A DNA stretch of 28,364 nt from Porticoccus sp033791605 (GCA_033791605.1 JASJGJ010000151.1:1-28364), one strand, 5' to 3'. Counted from the stretch's first letter, positions 15,420-23,273 are shown. A program made the numbers and translations. Notes: generated from the sequence alone by a model not told the origin.

Positions 15420-16786
15420 CAGTGTTGGTTCCATAGTTGAAAGGTTAAATAGCTTCGCCAAGGAGATGCTAGCGCCGGATTAAACGCGTGTAATGAATTT
15501 TCCACGGCTTTTTTTACACCTAAATCGCCGCCGAGAAAAATATCAGGATCACTTAAACCACGCATGCGTGCGTAATCTACCGTCCAGGGTCCTATACCTT
15601 TTAATAACAACCACTTTTCAGGATTATCTGGTAACGGTTGGCCCATATAATGCTGTGCAAGATGGTGAAGAGTTTGCTTGCGTGTCCCGGGCATTTTTAT
15701 AAAGGATAGGTCACTGTCTGCAATTGCTCTAGGCGTTGGAAATAAATAGTGATTTTCGATGGGTTTACCAAGAGTCTCAACTAGTTTGGCCACCAATTTG
15801 TGTGCGGCAGTGACTGACACCTGTTGGCCTAGTATGGCTCGAATGCCGGCTTCAAACATACTCCAGGTGCCGGGTAACCGTAACCCTTTGTGAAGTGTGA
15901 TCTGGGTGTTGTAGTGTTCCTTTAAATTTTGTTCTACAGCGTGAATGTTTGTGTCGAGATCAAGGATTCGTCGTATGTTATTGACGATAGGTTTTAAAGC
16001 GCTGAGGTTATTTACCTCAATGGCAACATCGAAACAATTTTTCTTGGTTAGGTGCTGTGCCGTAAATTCTCCCGTGCCACCTAGCCATTCAAAGGTTCTT
16101 CCATAGCTGTTGTCGTCAGCCCATTCTAGGCCCGGAATAATTCGTGGCATAAAAAAACGCTGCATCAGTGGCCAGTTGTAGGGAGGTCGATAATAGAGTT
16201 TGAGTTGTAACGATTTTTTTTGTGCTGTGTCTTTGGATTTGCGAATCTGTGAAGGCGTTAAGCCTATATGTATTTTGAAGCAGTCATTAAAACGTCGAAC
16301 ACTTTTAAAACCAGAGGCTAGAGCAATGTGTGTGATAGGTAATTCAGTTTGGTGGAGTAGCTGCTTGGCAAACATGCATTGTTGATAAAGCGCAAATATT
16401 TTTGGTGAGACGCCTAAGTGTTGATTGAAGAGTTGTCGCAGGTACCTGTCGCTAATGCCGAGCCTTTCGGCAAGGCTCAGTAGAGAACCGTCTTGTAATG
16501 CCCCCTGGTCAATTAAATCAATGGCTCTGTTCAGAGTCGTATCTGCTCCCTTCCATGCAGGGGACCCTGGCGCACTGTCGGGTCTACAACGTAAACAGGG
16601 TCGATAGCCCGAATTGGCGGCTTGAATGGCTGAGCCATAGTATTCAACATTCTTTTCTTGCGGGGGAGAAGCCGGACAAATAGATCGACAGAAGATGCCA
16701 GTAGTTTTGACGGCGGTAAAGAAACGACCATCAAAGCGGGCATCACGTGATAATCGAGCTTTTCGACAGATAGTGGGAGATAGCAT
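15419..16786 (-). CDS. Ada-type regulator fused to AlkA 3-methyladenine DNA glycosylase
   Basis: A 455-residue protein of three parts. Residues 1-75 are the Ada zinc domain with Cys33, Cys37, Cys64 and Cys67, at the same spacing as Cys38/42/69/72 of E. coli Ada, where Cys38 accepts methyl from DNA phosphotriesters. Residues about 85-190 are an AraC-type HTH (LSLAERLGISDRYLRQLF, ITHIALASGFKSVRRFNDCF). The rest is AlkA: the N-terminal domain with YRPPYNWPLM, then HhH-GPD with LRLPGTWSMFEAGIRAILGQQVS, LKGIGPWTVDYARMRG and catalytic Asp421 in FLGGDLGVKKA. It probably senses methylation, activates its own operon, and excises alkylated bases. GAGG precedes ATG 16786. The upstream 191 bases hold no gene, only a loose ACCCT/AGGGT dyad at 16893-16911. 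Confidence 0.95.
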   Translation of the reverse strand: MLSPTICRKARLSRDARFDGRFFTAVKTTGIFCRSICPASPPQEKNVEYYGSAIQAANSGYRPCLRCRPDSAPGSPAWKGADTTLNRAIDLIDQGALQDGSLLSLAERLGISDRYLRQLFNQHLGVSPKIFALYQQCMFAKQLLHQTELPITHIALASGFKSVRRFNDCFKIHIGLTPSQIRKSKDTAQKKSLQLKLYYRPPYNWPLMQRFFMPRIIPGLEWADDNSYGRTFEWLGGTGEFTAQHLTKKNCFDVAIEVNNLSALKPIVNNIRRILDLDTNIHAVEQNLKEHYNTQITLHKGLRLPGTWSMFEAGIRAILGQQVSVTAAHKLVAKLVETLGKPIENHYLFPTPRAIADSDLSFIKMPGTRKQTLHHLAQHYMGQPLPDNPEKWLLLKGIGPWTVDYARMRGLSDPDIFLGGDLGVKKAVENSLHAFNPALASPWRSYLTFQLWNQH

Positions 16787-16977
16787 GATGACCTCATTGT
16801 GCGTGTCATCATTGTAGTGGGAAAAAAAAGAAAGACTAGCCAGAATCGGAAGTGAGCGTGTTGAAGACGTTTGTCACCAAGCCTGTGGATATACCCTAGA
16901 AAAATAAGGGTTTGATACAGTCTCTTTTACAGGCGTTGGCTCTTTTGTCATGGTTTTTGCTTGCAGATTTTTACAAC

Positions 16978-18015
16978 CTAATCCTTCGACGGTGTGCCAT
17001 TAAACATCGCCGCTAAATCCACAGTCGATTTTTTGCCGATGTGTTTAAAGTTTTCCTCAAGCCAGCACTCTGCTGTTTCTCTGCCGATGTCCCTAAGGTG
17101 TTTCAGAAACTTCCACTCCACATTCATTTTTGAGGACACGCCCAAGGGGATAAGTTCATCCTGATTTCCAATGATGTGAATGTGGTTATCTCGATAGTCC
17201 TCGTCAGAAAGCACGCCTTTTTTTATCAGCCGTGAAACAAACTCTATTGAACGCAAGGCCCTCAGTAGAGAACTGTTAAAACTGATTTCTGTAATTCGAT
17301 CCGTAATTTCCTGAGTTGTTTTCGGCGTGCCTTTGCGTTCAATGGGGTTGATTTGAACGACGATAATATCTCGGCACTGGGTGCTTTCAAAAAAAGGAAA
17401 CAACACAGGGTTACCCATGTATCCGCCATCCCAATAGGGGATGCCATCAATTTCAACAGCCTGAAATACCATCGGTAAGCAGCAGGAGGCCATGACCATA
17501 TCGACAGTCAATTCATGATGGTCAAAAACTTTTACGCGCCCAGTTTCCACATTGGTAGCTGAGATAAATAATTTGGTTGTGGAACAGCTACGAACTTGGT
17601 CAAAATCCACCGAGGATTCCAGTAAAAGCTTAAGCGGGTTTATATTGAGAGGATTTAACTGATAGGGTGAAAGAACTTGAGTTAATAATTGATTGAAGCG
17701 GAGCCCCAGCGATTTATTTAAACTCCAGTTGCCCGTCAACTTATCCAGTAGACCCCGTTTAGCCGGACTCCAATGACCGGCCATACTTAATTTATACCAA
17801 AAGTCGTGAAGTGCTTGTCGGGCGCCATCGGGCCCGCCCTTCATCATGCCATCTGCGAAGAGTACGGCATTTATGGCCCCGGCAGAGGTGCCAGAAATAC
17901 CCGAAAAGGTTAGTCGGCCATCTTCCAATAGTCTGTCGAGAACCCCCCAGGTAAAAGCGCCGTGGGAGCCTCCGCCTTGTAGGGCGAGGTTAACGTCTTT
18001 GGTCTTTGTGGCCAT
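16978..18015 (-). CDS. Patatin-like phospholipase family protein
   Basis: A 345-residue lipid acyl hydrolase. It shows the patatin oxyanion loop LALQGGGSHGAFTWGVLD, the nucleophile elbow GISGTSAGAINA with Ser44, and the Asp of the catalytic dyad, Asp196, in YWDGGYMGNP. No signal peptide or outer-membrane barrel domain is present, so it is a cytoplasmic type rather than a secreted PlpD/ExoU form. The C-terminal third (IEFVSRLIKKGVLSDEDY, HIHIIGNQDELIPLG) is of the kind seen in stand-alone bacterial patatins. The gene lies downstream of a small unknown gene by 94 bases and may share its transcript. The lipid substrate is unknown; a membrane-lipid or PHB-granule link cannot be shown from sequence. 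Confidence 0.93.
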   Translation of the reverse strand: MATKTKDVNLALQGGGSHGAFTWGVLDRLLEDGRLTFSGISGTSAGAINAVLFADGMMKGGPDGARQALHDFWYKLSMAGHWSPAKRGLLDKLTGNWSLNKSLGLRFNQLLTQVLSPYQLNPLNINPLKLLLESSVDFDQVRSCSTTKLFISATNVETGRVKVFDHHELTVDMVMASCCLPMVFQAVEIDGIPYWDGGYMGNPVLFPFFESTQCRDIIVVQINPIERKGTPKTTQEITDRITEISFNSSLLRALRSIEFVSRLIKKGVLSDEDYRDNHIHIIGNQDELIPLGVSSKMNVEWKFLKHLRDIGRETAECWLEENFKHIGKKSTVDLAAMFNGTPSKD

Positions 18016-18109
18016 AGCCTAGTTGTCCAATTTTGATCTGAGTTAAAACAGGAATAGTCTGACCTTAAGCTTGGTATTTTGTTCGCTGCAGGAATGATCG
18101 AGAAGCGAA

Positions 18110-18427
18110 TTATTTATCCACCCAAACTTTTCTAAGGGGTTCACCAAAGTCATCGTAAATAATTTTTTCTTTGGATATGGGCTTGTCTGTTTTTTTATGG
18201 TTGGATTTTTGCGTGCGCCGAGAGTCCAGAGCTGCCACTACTTCAGGGACAGGCGTTCGGTCAGCTCTTGGTTCGTTAAATAGAGGGGTTTTAAGGCTTT
18301 CGTGCGGATTTACCCGGCCACTCAGGCCAGTAGGTATTTGCTGTATTTCACCACCTTTATGGGTGTAGTTATTAATCTGATGTTGTAGTTCAACCCGCAG
18401 GTCAGCTTTGGTAGGTATTTTTTTCAC
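18110..18427 (-). CDS. Small conserved-looking protein, 105 residues, unknown function
   Basis: I do not recognise this gene with confidence. It starts at GTG (18425-18427) with a poor ribosome binding site and encodes a highly charged, probably largely disordered protein. The N-terminal ADLRVELQHQINNYTHKGGEIQQIPTG forms a predicted helix followed by GG-x-I-x-x-I-P, a pattern that also occurs in small RNA-polymerase-associated or regulatory proteins such as SutA of Pseudomonas; that link is only suggestive. The middle is Pro/Arg-rich and the end reads IIYDDFGEPLRKVWVDK. It lies between the PHP phosphoesterase and patatin genes on the same strand, 52 and 94 bases away. Its strand placement and spacing support a real gene. 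Confidence 0.65.
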   Translation of the reverse strand: MKKIPTKADLRVELQHQINNYTHKGGEIQQIPTGLSGRVNPHESLKTPLFNEPRADRTPVPEVVAALDSRRTQKSNHKKTDKPISKEKIIYDDFGEPLRKVWVDK

Positions 18428-18479
18428 AATATTTGGCCAGTCCTAAACCGAGTAAGTATACCACTGGATAGCACCAGTT

Positions 18480-19313
18480 CTACCAATGTTCCCATATGGG
18501 CGAGCAGATTGGGGGGAATTCAGGAGATTTTCCTAGTTCAGCCCAAGGTTGGCCGGGTTGGTGAAAGTCTGAGCCGGAGGAGGCGAACAGATTTTTTTCA
18601 CGGCAAATATCACTCATATCCCTTGTGACGGCGGGGATTTGTTTGCCTGAGACCACTTCCATACCTTGGCCCCCGGCTTCAATGAAATCATCGAGCAGAC
18701 GTTTTAACTTAGTGCGGGTTAGCTTGTATTTTGTGGGATGCGCTAATATCGCGGTACCCCCGGCTTGCCGAATCCATTGAATGACTTGTGGAAGATCGGC
18801 CCACAGTTGTTTGATGTCCCCGGCTTTTCCAGCGCCAAGATATTTTTTAAACGCTTGGGCGATATTGCTGACAGCACCGATATTGACCAGATGTTGAGCA
18901 AAATGTGGCCTGCCTACATTGTCATTGTTTGCAATGGCTGTTGCTTTGGCCAAGGTGTTCTCAAATCCCATTTGATGCAGCTTTTCTGCAATGAGTACTG
19001 CCCGTTGAAGTCTGGCCTGATGTTGGAAGGCAACGCCTTCTTTTAACGCATCGCTTTCAAGTTGAATATTGAGTCCAACAATATGCACATTCATTTTTTG
19101 CCAGTGGGTTGAAAACTCAATGCCGGGAATGATTTGAATGGGTTGCTGGTCGAGAGGGCCAAGCTGTTGGTAGGCGTTGGTGGTGTCGTGGTCGGTAATG
19201 GCCAGTGTGCTGACCCCCATTTCGACAGCACGTCGAATCAGCTCCGCAGGCGTTAGCGATCCATCTGAGCAAGTGGTATGGCAGTGCAGGTCATATTTAA
19301 TGGGTTGATTCAT
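18480..19313 (-). CDS. PHP-domain phosphoesterase, RNase AM/YciV type
   Basis: A 277-residue PHP metallohydrolase. Family members hydrolyse 3',5'-nucleoside bisphosphates, and E. coli YciV (RNase AM) also trims short RNAs and rRNA 5' ends. Metal ligands are visible in order: DLHCHTTCSDG (His10, His12, Asp17), AITDHDTT, PGIEFSTHW with VHIVGLN, the LAHPTKY segment, and SGSDFHQPG near the C-terminus. ATG (19311-19313) has AGG upstream. Length is close to YciV (293). It is divergent from the sprT-like gene with 137 bases between, and probably shares a transcript with the small protein and patatin genes to its left. Confidence 0.93.
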   Translation of the reverse strand: MNQPIKYDLHCHTTCSDGSLTPAELIRRAVEMGVSTLAITDHDTTNAYQQLGPLDQQPIQIIPGIEFSTHWQKMNVHIVGLNIQLESDALKEGVAFQHQARLQRAVLIAEKLHQMGFENTLAKATAIANNDNVGRPHFAQHLVNIGAVSNIAQAFKKYLGAGKAGDIKQLWADLPQVIQWIRQAGGTAILAHPTKYKLTRTKLKRLLDDFIEAGGQGMEVVSGKQIPAVTRDMSDICREKNLFASSGSDFHQPGQPWAELGKSPEFPPICSPIWEHW

Positions 19314-19413
19314 ATTTGCCTGTGTTAGTGGGGCGTTAGTTGGTATCTACCATTAAAGGAGGTTGCAGAAGGATAATTCATTGGCAACCTGAATGAGAGT
19401 CATTATACGGTTA

Positions 19414-19451
19414 TTGATTTGAAGCTGCTTTTTGCCTCTATAATGCTGCGA
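19414..19451 (+). promoter_or_regulatory. Promoter giving a probable leaderless transcript for the sprT-like gene
   Basis: A perfect TATAAT at 19439-19444 lies only six bases before the ATG at 19451, so transcription would start at or about the A of the start codon. A TTGATT at 19414-19419 is a possible -35 at a 19-base spacing. There is no ribosome binding site before the ATG. A leaderless mRNA is the simplest reading; an unseen upstream promoter is the alternative. Confidence 0.45.
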
Positions 19452-20092
19452 TGGACACACCTTTTACTGATGTACCCCTAAATGCAACGTCTACCAGTAT
19501 AACGCCTATTGGCGACACTCAGCAGAAAGAGGTTGTTGAGCAGACTGAACATTTTATTCAGCTAGGTACCCAGTTGTTTCAACAAAATTTTATGATTATT
19601 CCTGTGGTCTTTGATTTACGTGGCCGTGCTGCGGGTATGTATAAGGTGACAGATAGAATGGCAAGCGCGAAAAAGGGTGTGCGTAAAAGCGGGGTTTGGG
19701 CACGTTTGAGTACCGAGGGTCGGCAAGTACACCGACAAATTCGCTACAACCCATGGATTTTTGCCAAATATTATGAAAACAACCTGTCTGTGACTGTACC
19801 CCATGAGGTGGCACATTATTTGGTGGATTGTCTCTATGGGTTGAGCCGAGTACGCCCCCATGGTTCTGAGTGGAAGGCGGTGATGGATGCCTTTGGTGTG
19901 GACAGCAGTGTGACAGCTAGATTTGATCTTACGGGGATTCCCACTCGCCAGCATCAGCAGTTTGAATACCGTTGTGATTGTAAAATTCATCAGCTAGGTC
20001 TTCGCCGACACAATAAAGTGATGCGTGGTGAAGCTAATTATTTATGTCGGCATTGTTCTGTGGCTTTGGCGTCGGTTGGGGAAACCTTGTGA
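19451..20092 (+). CDS. SprT-like zinc metalloprotease domain protein
   Basis: A 213-residue protein of the SprT/Spartan-like family. The zinc site is HEVAH (residues 118-122) in VTVPHEVAHYLVDCLYGL, with a third His137 in VRPHGSEW, as in the family. A C-terminal zinc ribbon has Cys175/Cys177 in YRCDCKIHQLG and Cys199/Cys202 in YLCRHC. The N-terminal helix (about 27-48) is preceded by a low-complexity start. Eukaryotic relatives cleave DNA-protein crosslinks; the bacterial role is not settled. It is longer than E. coli SprT (165) because of about 35 extra N-terminal residues and a basic insertion near 70-95. GTG of the next gene overlaps its stop (GTGA), making a coupled trio. Confidence 0.9.
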   Translation: MDTPFTDVPLNATSTSITPIGDTQQKEVVEQTEHFIQLGTQLFQQNFMIIPVVFDLRGRAAGMYKVTDRMASAKKGVRKSGVWARLSTEGRQVHRQIRYNPWIFAKYYENNLSVTVPHEVAHYLVDCLYGLSRVRPHGSEWKAVMDAFGVDSSVTARFDLTGIPTRQHQQFEYRCDCKIHQLGLRRHNKVMRGEANYLCRHCSVALASVGETL

Positions 20093-20364
20093 CTGAAAAG
20101 GCTACCCCCTTTTGGCATGTATATATGATACAGGCCAGTGATGGCTCGCTTTACACCGGTATTACTACCGATGTGGAACGCCGTTTTAACGAACACTTAA
20201 ACAGCAAGCAGGGCGCTAAATATTTTCAGGGTAGAAAGCCTGAAAAAGTGGTGTATGTGGAAGCGGGACATGATCGCAGCAGTGCCTCGAAACGAGAGGC
20301 AGAGATAAAGCGTTTACGGCGAGAACAGAAGTTAGATTTAATGGCCGGGAGCAAAATCATATGA
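20089..20364 (+). CDS. GIY-YIG nuclease-domain protein, YhbQ/UPF0213 type
   Basis: A 91-residue single-domain GIY-YIG protein. The motif runs HVYMIQASDGSLYTGITTDV, followed by ERRFNEHLNSKQGAKYF with the conserved Arg and a Glu in KREAEIKRL, matching E. coli YhbQ (about 100 residues), which has been linked to DNA repair and lesion cleavage. I choose GTG at 20089: it overlaps the sprT-like stop as GTGA and leaves a start MTEKATPFWHVYM close to that of YhbQ. The open frame goes back to an ATG-type codon at 20044, but that would overlap the previous gene by 49 bases and add unconserved residues. Coupling to a SprT-like protease suggests a role in nucleic-acid maintenance (inference). Confidence 0.9.
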   Translation: MTEKATPFWHVYMIQASDGSLYTGITTDVERRFNEHLNSKQGAKYFQGRKPEKVVYVEAGHDRSSASKREAEIKRLRREQKLDLMAGSKII

Positions 20365-20621
20365 ATATTCACCATAATCCAGATGAGGCTAGGTTTTATA
20401 TAGAACTGGAAAAGGGGCAGGCGGTACTAGACTATCAATTATTGTCAGCCGGGAGGGCTTCTGCGGTAGATAAAACCGTTGATTTTACGCGAACCTATGT
20501 GCCAGCTGAATATCGAGGGCGGGGATATGCTGAAGCGTTAGTTAAACATGGCTTGAACTGGGCAAAAAAGCAGGGACTTGAGGTGAAAGCCTCCTGCTGG
20601 TATGTCAGAGGTTTTTTATAG
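20361..20621 (+). CDS. Small GNAT-like N-acetyltransferase, YjdJ type
   Basis: An 86-residue minimal GNAT protein. It has RFYIELEKGQAVLDYQLL, the DFTRTYVPAEYRGRGYAEALVKHGLNWA acetyl-CoA loop (R-G-R-G-Y-A) and the ending GLEVKASCWYVRGFL, where related proteins have a conserved C-x-Y-x-x-x-F-like motif. Such one-domain proteins are widespread but their substrates are unknown. ATG at 20361 overlaps the GIY-YIG stop as ATGA, making it the third translationally coupled gene of this trio. It is convergent with ppnP, 26 bases away, without an evident terminator. Confidence 0.88.
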   Translation: MNIHHNPDEARFYIELEKGQAVLDYQLLSAGRASAVDKTVDFTRTYVPAEYRGRGYAEALVKHGLNWAKKQGLEVKASCWYVRGFL

Positions 20622-20647
20622 CTAGGGATACTTTGTCCCGAAACAGT

Positions 20648-20929
20648 TTATTCATACGTGCAAAGATACGCTGTATCCGCCGCCACTTTTAACTGGAAGC
20701 TTGCGCCAGCGGGAACCACAAAACTGTCACCTTGACGATAAGTGTTCCATTCCGTATTACCGGGGAGTTTAACTGTCAGTGCACCGCTAACAACCGTCAT
20801 GGTTTCTTTGTCGCTGGTACTGAATTCATATTCTCCCGGTGCCATCACACCTACTGTGGCAGGAAGGGTTGTCGTCTGAAAGCCGATGGACGCCACCTGG
20901 CCGTCAAAGTACTCATTTATTTTAAACAT
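20648..20929 (-). CDS. ppnP: Pyrimidine/purine nucleoside phosphorylase PpnP
   Basis: A 93-residue single-cupin enzyme of the YaiE/DUF1255 family, which cleaves nucleosides with phosphate to give the base and ribose-1-phosphate. The whole length fits: KINEYFDGQVASIGF, TVGVMAPGEYEFSTSDKETM, SGALTVKLPG, and the ending VPAGASFQLKV with AYLCTYE. I prefer the second ATG (20927-20929) because GGGA lies eight bases before it and only two before the first ATG (20935), and because the family starts MFKxNEYFDG. It is convergent with the YjdJ-type GNAT gene and divergent from the flavoprotein gene. Confidence 0.95.
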   Translation of the reverse strand: MFKINEYFDGQVASIGFQTTTLPATVGVMAPGEYEFSTSDKETMTVVSGALTVKLPGNTEWNTYRQGDSFVVPAGASFQLKVAADTAYLCTYE

Positions 20930-21056
20930 GTTCATATTCCCAATAATCAGTTGGCCCTGTTAAACAAGCCCGGTCAAATAAAGAAGGGCGGCTATAGTAC
21001 CTTGTGTCTCTGGCTTATAGAATGCGCACTGTCTGATTTTAGGTTGAGATGGCTAT

Positions 21057-22241
21057 TTGAATACTTGGGATGTGGTGGTTGTAGGTGCAGGAGCTGCGGG
21101 CCTTATGTGCGCTATAACAGCGGGCAAGCGAGGTCGGCGGGTATTGGTGCTGGACTGTGCTAACAAACCGGGCAAGAAAATTTTGATGTCCGGTGGTGGT
21201 CGCTGTAATTTCACAAACCTGTATGTTGAGCCGGATAATTTTCTGTCAGATAACCCACACTTTTGTAAATCTGCTTTGAGTCGTTATACACAGTGGGATT
21301 TTATAGAACTGGTGCAGAAACATCATATTGCCTACCACGAGAAAACCCTTGGTCAGTTATTCTGCGATAAATCGTCGAAAGATATTCTCGAGATGTTATT
21401 GAATGAAGCGGAACATGCAGGTGTAACGCTGAAAACCCATTGTCAGATTCATCAGGTAGGTTTTGATGGGGGTTACACTCTGGATACCAGTCAGGGAGAT
21501 ATCATGACGAGTTCATTGGTGGTGGCCTCTGGTGGGCTGTCGGTACCGACATTAGGGGGTTCTGACTTTGGCTACCGATTGGCTCAACAATTCGGCCACC
21601 CATTGGTACCACTCCGGCCCGCTCTGGTGCCATTTATCTTTACCGATGGTTTTAAGTTGTTGTCCGAAAAATTATCTGGTGTTTCTGTCCCTGCCTGTAT
21701 CACCGCGGGCAAGCAGGCGTTTTCAGAGAATATTTTGTTTACTCATCGAGGGTTAAGTGGTCCGGCAGTATTGCAGATCTCCAGTTACTGGCGTGAGGGA
21801 CAATCTGTACAGGTGGATTTATTGCCATCGATGGCTTGTTTGGATTATCTGACTCAACAAAAGGCTGAGCAGCCCAAGGCCTTATTGCGGACAGTGTTAT
21901 CCCCGCTGTTGCCACGTAAACTGGTGTTGGAATTAGAAGAATTATGGTGGCCAGCGCAGGCAGAAAAGCCATTAGCTGAACTACCAGATCTATTATTGGC
22001 AGACCTCGCCGGTAAAATGCATTGCTGGGAATTAAAACCATCGGGTACCGAGGGTTATCGTACGGCAGAGGTGACAATTGGTGGTGTCGATACTGGTGAG
22101 ATTTCCTCCAAAACTATGGAGAGTCAAAGGCAGGCTGGGTTATATTTTGTCGGTGAAGTGTTGGATGTCACCGGCCATCTTGGCGGATTTAACTTCCAGT
22201 GGGCCTGGGCTTCAGGATATGCCGCAGGACAGGTAGCATAA
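21057..22241 (+). CDS. HI0933/YhiN-family flavoprotein (NAD(P)/FAD-dependent oxidoreductase)
   Basis: A 394-residue two-domain flavoprotein of the HI0933-like family. The N-terminus is an FAD dinucleotide-binding fold, WDVVVVGAGAAGLMCAITAG, followed by the family motif KKILMSGGGRCNFTN; the middle has LVVASGGLSVPTLGGSDFGY and FTHRGLSGPAVLQISSYW, and the end has LYFVGEVLDVTGHLGGFNFQWAW. The physiological reaction is not known. The start must be TTG at 21057: an in-frame stop lies at 21045 and the next candidate codons cut into the FAD-binding strand. GAGATGG upstream can serve as ribosome binding site. The gene stands alone between ppnP (divergent) and the DUF2288 gene 56 bases downstream. Confidence 0.94.
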   Translation: MNTWDVVVVGAGAAGLMCAITAGKRGRRVLVLDCANKPGKKILMSGGGRCNFTNLYVEPDNFLSDNPHFCKSALSRYTQWDFIELVQKHHIAYHEKTLGQLFCDKSSKDILEMLLNEAEHAGVTLKTHCQIHQVGFDGGYTLDTSQGDIMTSSLVVASGGLSVPTLGGSDFGYRLAQQFGHPLVPLRPALVPFIFTDGFKLLSEKLSGVSVPACITAGKQAFSENILFTHRGLSGPAVLQISSYWREGQSVQVDLLPSMACLDYLTQQKAEQPKALLRTVLSPLLPRKLVLELEELWWPAQAEKPLAELPDLLLADLAGKMHCWELKPSGTEGYRTAEVTIGGVDTGEISSKTMESQRQAGLYFVGEVLDVTGHLGGFNFQWAWASGYAAGQVA

Positions 22242-22297
22242 AATATTCAAAGAATTTTTTTGGTTTCATTTTAGATATTATTATTTAAGGCTTATGT

Positions 22298-22603
22298 ATG
22301 CAGCGAGAAGAATTGAATGCTGAAACGGCAAAAATTCCCTGGAAGGAGTTGGAGCGGTTTTTTGCTAATGGCACGACAATTTATGTATCACCAGACCTTG
22401 ATCTTATTGATGTTGCTATGGAGATATGCCACGACAATAAGGTGAAAATGGAGCAGTGGATGACCAGTGACTCTGTGGGCCAAGTGAGTGACGAGCAAGC
22501 TATTGCGTGGTTGGAAGCTGATACAATTGTATGGTCTCTGGTCGTTAAGCCATGGGTGCTGGTTCAGCCAATAAAAAATTCAGACGGTGAAGCTGTCACT
22601 TAA
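22298..22603 (+). CDS. DUF2288 family protein
   Basis: A 101-residue protein matching the DUF2288 family of Gammaproteobacteria and others: KIPWKELERFFANGTTIYVS, LDLIDVAMEICHDNKVKMEQWM, and the ending WLEADTIVWSLVVKPWVLVQ. No function is known. TAAGG at 22286-22290 is a good ribosome binding site seven bases before ATG 22298. The last four bases (22600-22603, TTAA) are shared with the end of the convergent yaeQ gene, so the two stops interlock and there is no room for a terminator between them. Confidence 0.9.
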   Translation: MQREELNAETAKIPWKELERFFANGTTIYVSPDLDLIDVAMEICHDNKVKMEQWMTSDSVGQVSDEQAIAWLEADTIVWSLVVKPWVLVQPIKNSDGEAVT

Positions 22604-23148
22604 GGGTTGTGGGTTTTCCACGTTTTAGGTGAAATCATAATCGTATTATTTTCTCCCCCAAACCAAATGTCGCCGTCTTGAATCGTCGCTTGCAATGACA
22701 TATTGCGCCCGGCCATGGCGGCTATTGCTGCAGTGTCTTCTGGCTGCAGGTAATAGATAGAGATGTTGTCAAAACGGGTAAGATCCCCTTCAATATTTTT
22801 CCACCAAATGGGTGCGCTGCGTTCTCCGTAAGTATAAATAGCCACCTGCTCGGCTTGGTTGCAGCCTTTACGAATACGGCGTTCATCCGGTAAGCCGACT
22901 TCAATCCAGTGTTCAATACCACCATGAAGATTTTTTAGCCAAAGGTCTGGCTCGTTGTCGGAGGATAAACCTTTGGTAAATTGAAGGTTTTCGTCAGCAT
23001 TCAGAGCAAAGGCCAGTAGCCTAACCATCATGCGCTCATCTGTTTCAGAGGGGTGCCGGGCGACAGTCAATGAGTGTGACTGAAAGTAGCTCCGGTCCAT
23101 GTCGGAAACCTGAAGGTCGACTTTAAAAACAGTGGCTTTTTGTGCCAT
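22600..23148 (-). CDS. yaeQ: YaeQ family protein
   Basis: A 182-residue member of the YaeQ family, which has a PD-(D/E)xK nuclease-like fold of uncertain activity; early reports linked it to suppression of RfaH loss. Recognisable blocks are ATVFKVDLQVSDMDRSYF, ARHPSETDERMMVRLLAFAL, EPDLWLKNLHGGIEHWIEVG with the acidic core residues, and QVAIYTYGERSAPIWW. Length equals E. coli YaeQ (181). The 125 bases upstream carry a possible hairpin but no gene. It is convergent with the DUF2288 gene with a four-base overlap of stops. Confidence 0.95.
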   Translation of the reverse strand: MAQKATVFKVDLQVSDMDRSYFQSHSLTVARHPSETDERMMVRLLAFALNADENLQFTKGLSSDNEPDLWLKNLHGGIEHWIEVGLPDERRIRKGCNQAEQVAIYTYGERSAPIWWKNIEGDLTRFDNISIYYLQPEDTAAIAAMAGRNMSLQATIQDGDIWFGGENNTIMISPKTWKTHNP

Positions 23149-23208
23149 AAGTATTGTCTGCTGTTGAGGAGGTAAGTCTGGAGGAATGATAGGTTGAGGA
23201 TAGAAGAC

Positions 23209-23235
23209 TGCCCCAAGGATGATTCCGTCGGGGCA
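23209..23235 (-). terminator. Hairpin downstream of the Gly/Met-tail gene, possible terminator
   Basis: TGCCCC (23209-23214) pairs with GGGGCA (23230-23235), with an inner GGA/TCC pairing. It lies in the 125-base gap between the stop of the minus-strand gene at 23274 and the start of yaeQ at 23148. There is no long T run on either side, so termination would be weak or factor-dependent. Confidence 0.3.
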
Positions 23236-23273
23236 ACAAGAGTGCGCTTGCCTAACCTTGGTGAGCTGCTTTC

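Noticed and set aside
16893..16911. ACCCT/AGGGT dyad upstream of the Ada-AlkA gene as a terminator or Ada box
   Set aside because: Only five pairs with an A/T loop, no T tract, and no resemblance to a known Ada box; kept as a note only.
21049..21060. Tiny upstream frame ATG GCT ATT TGA overlapping the TTG start of the flavoprotein gene
   Set aside because: Three codons with no supporting conservation; such short frames arise by chance, although a coupling role cannot be excluded.
20732..21163. Plus-strand open frame of 143 codons across ppnP and the flavoprotein start
   Set aside because: It is antisense to ppnP and then runs out of frame into the flavoprotein gene; no family match is visible.
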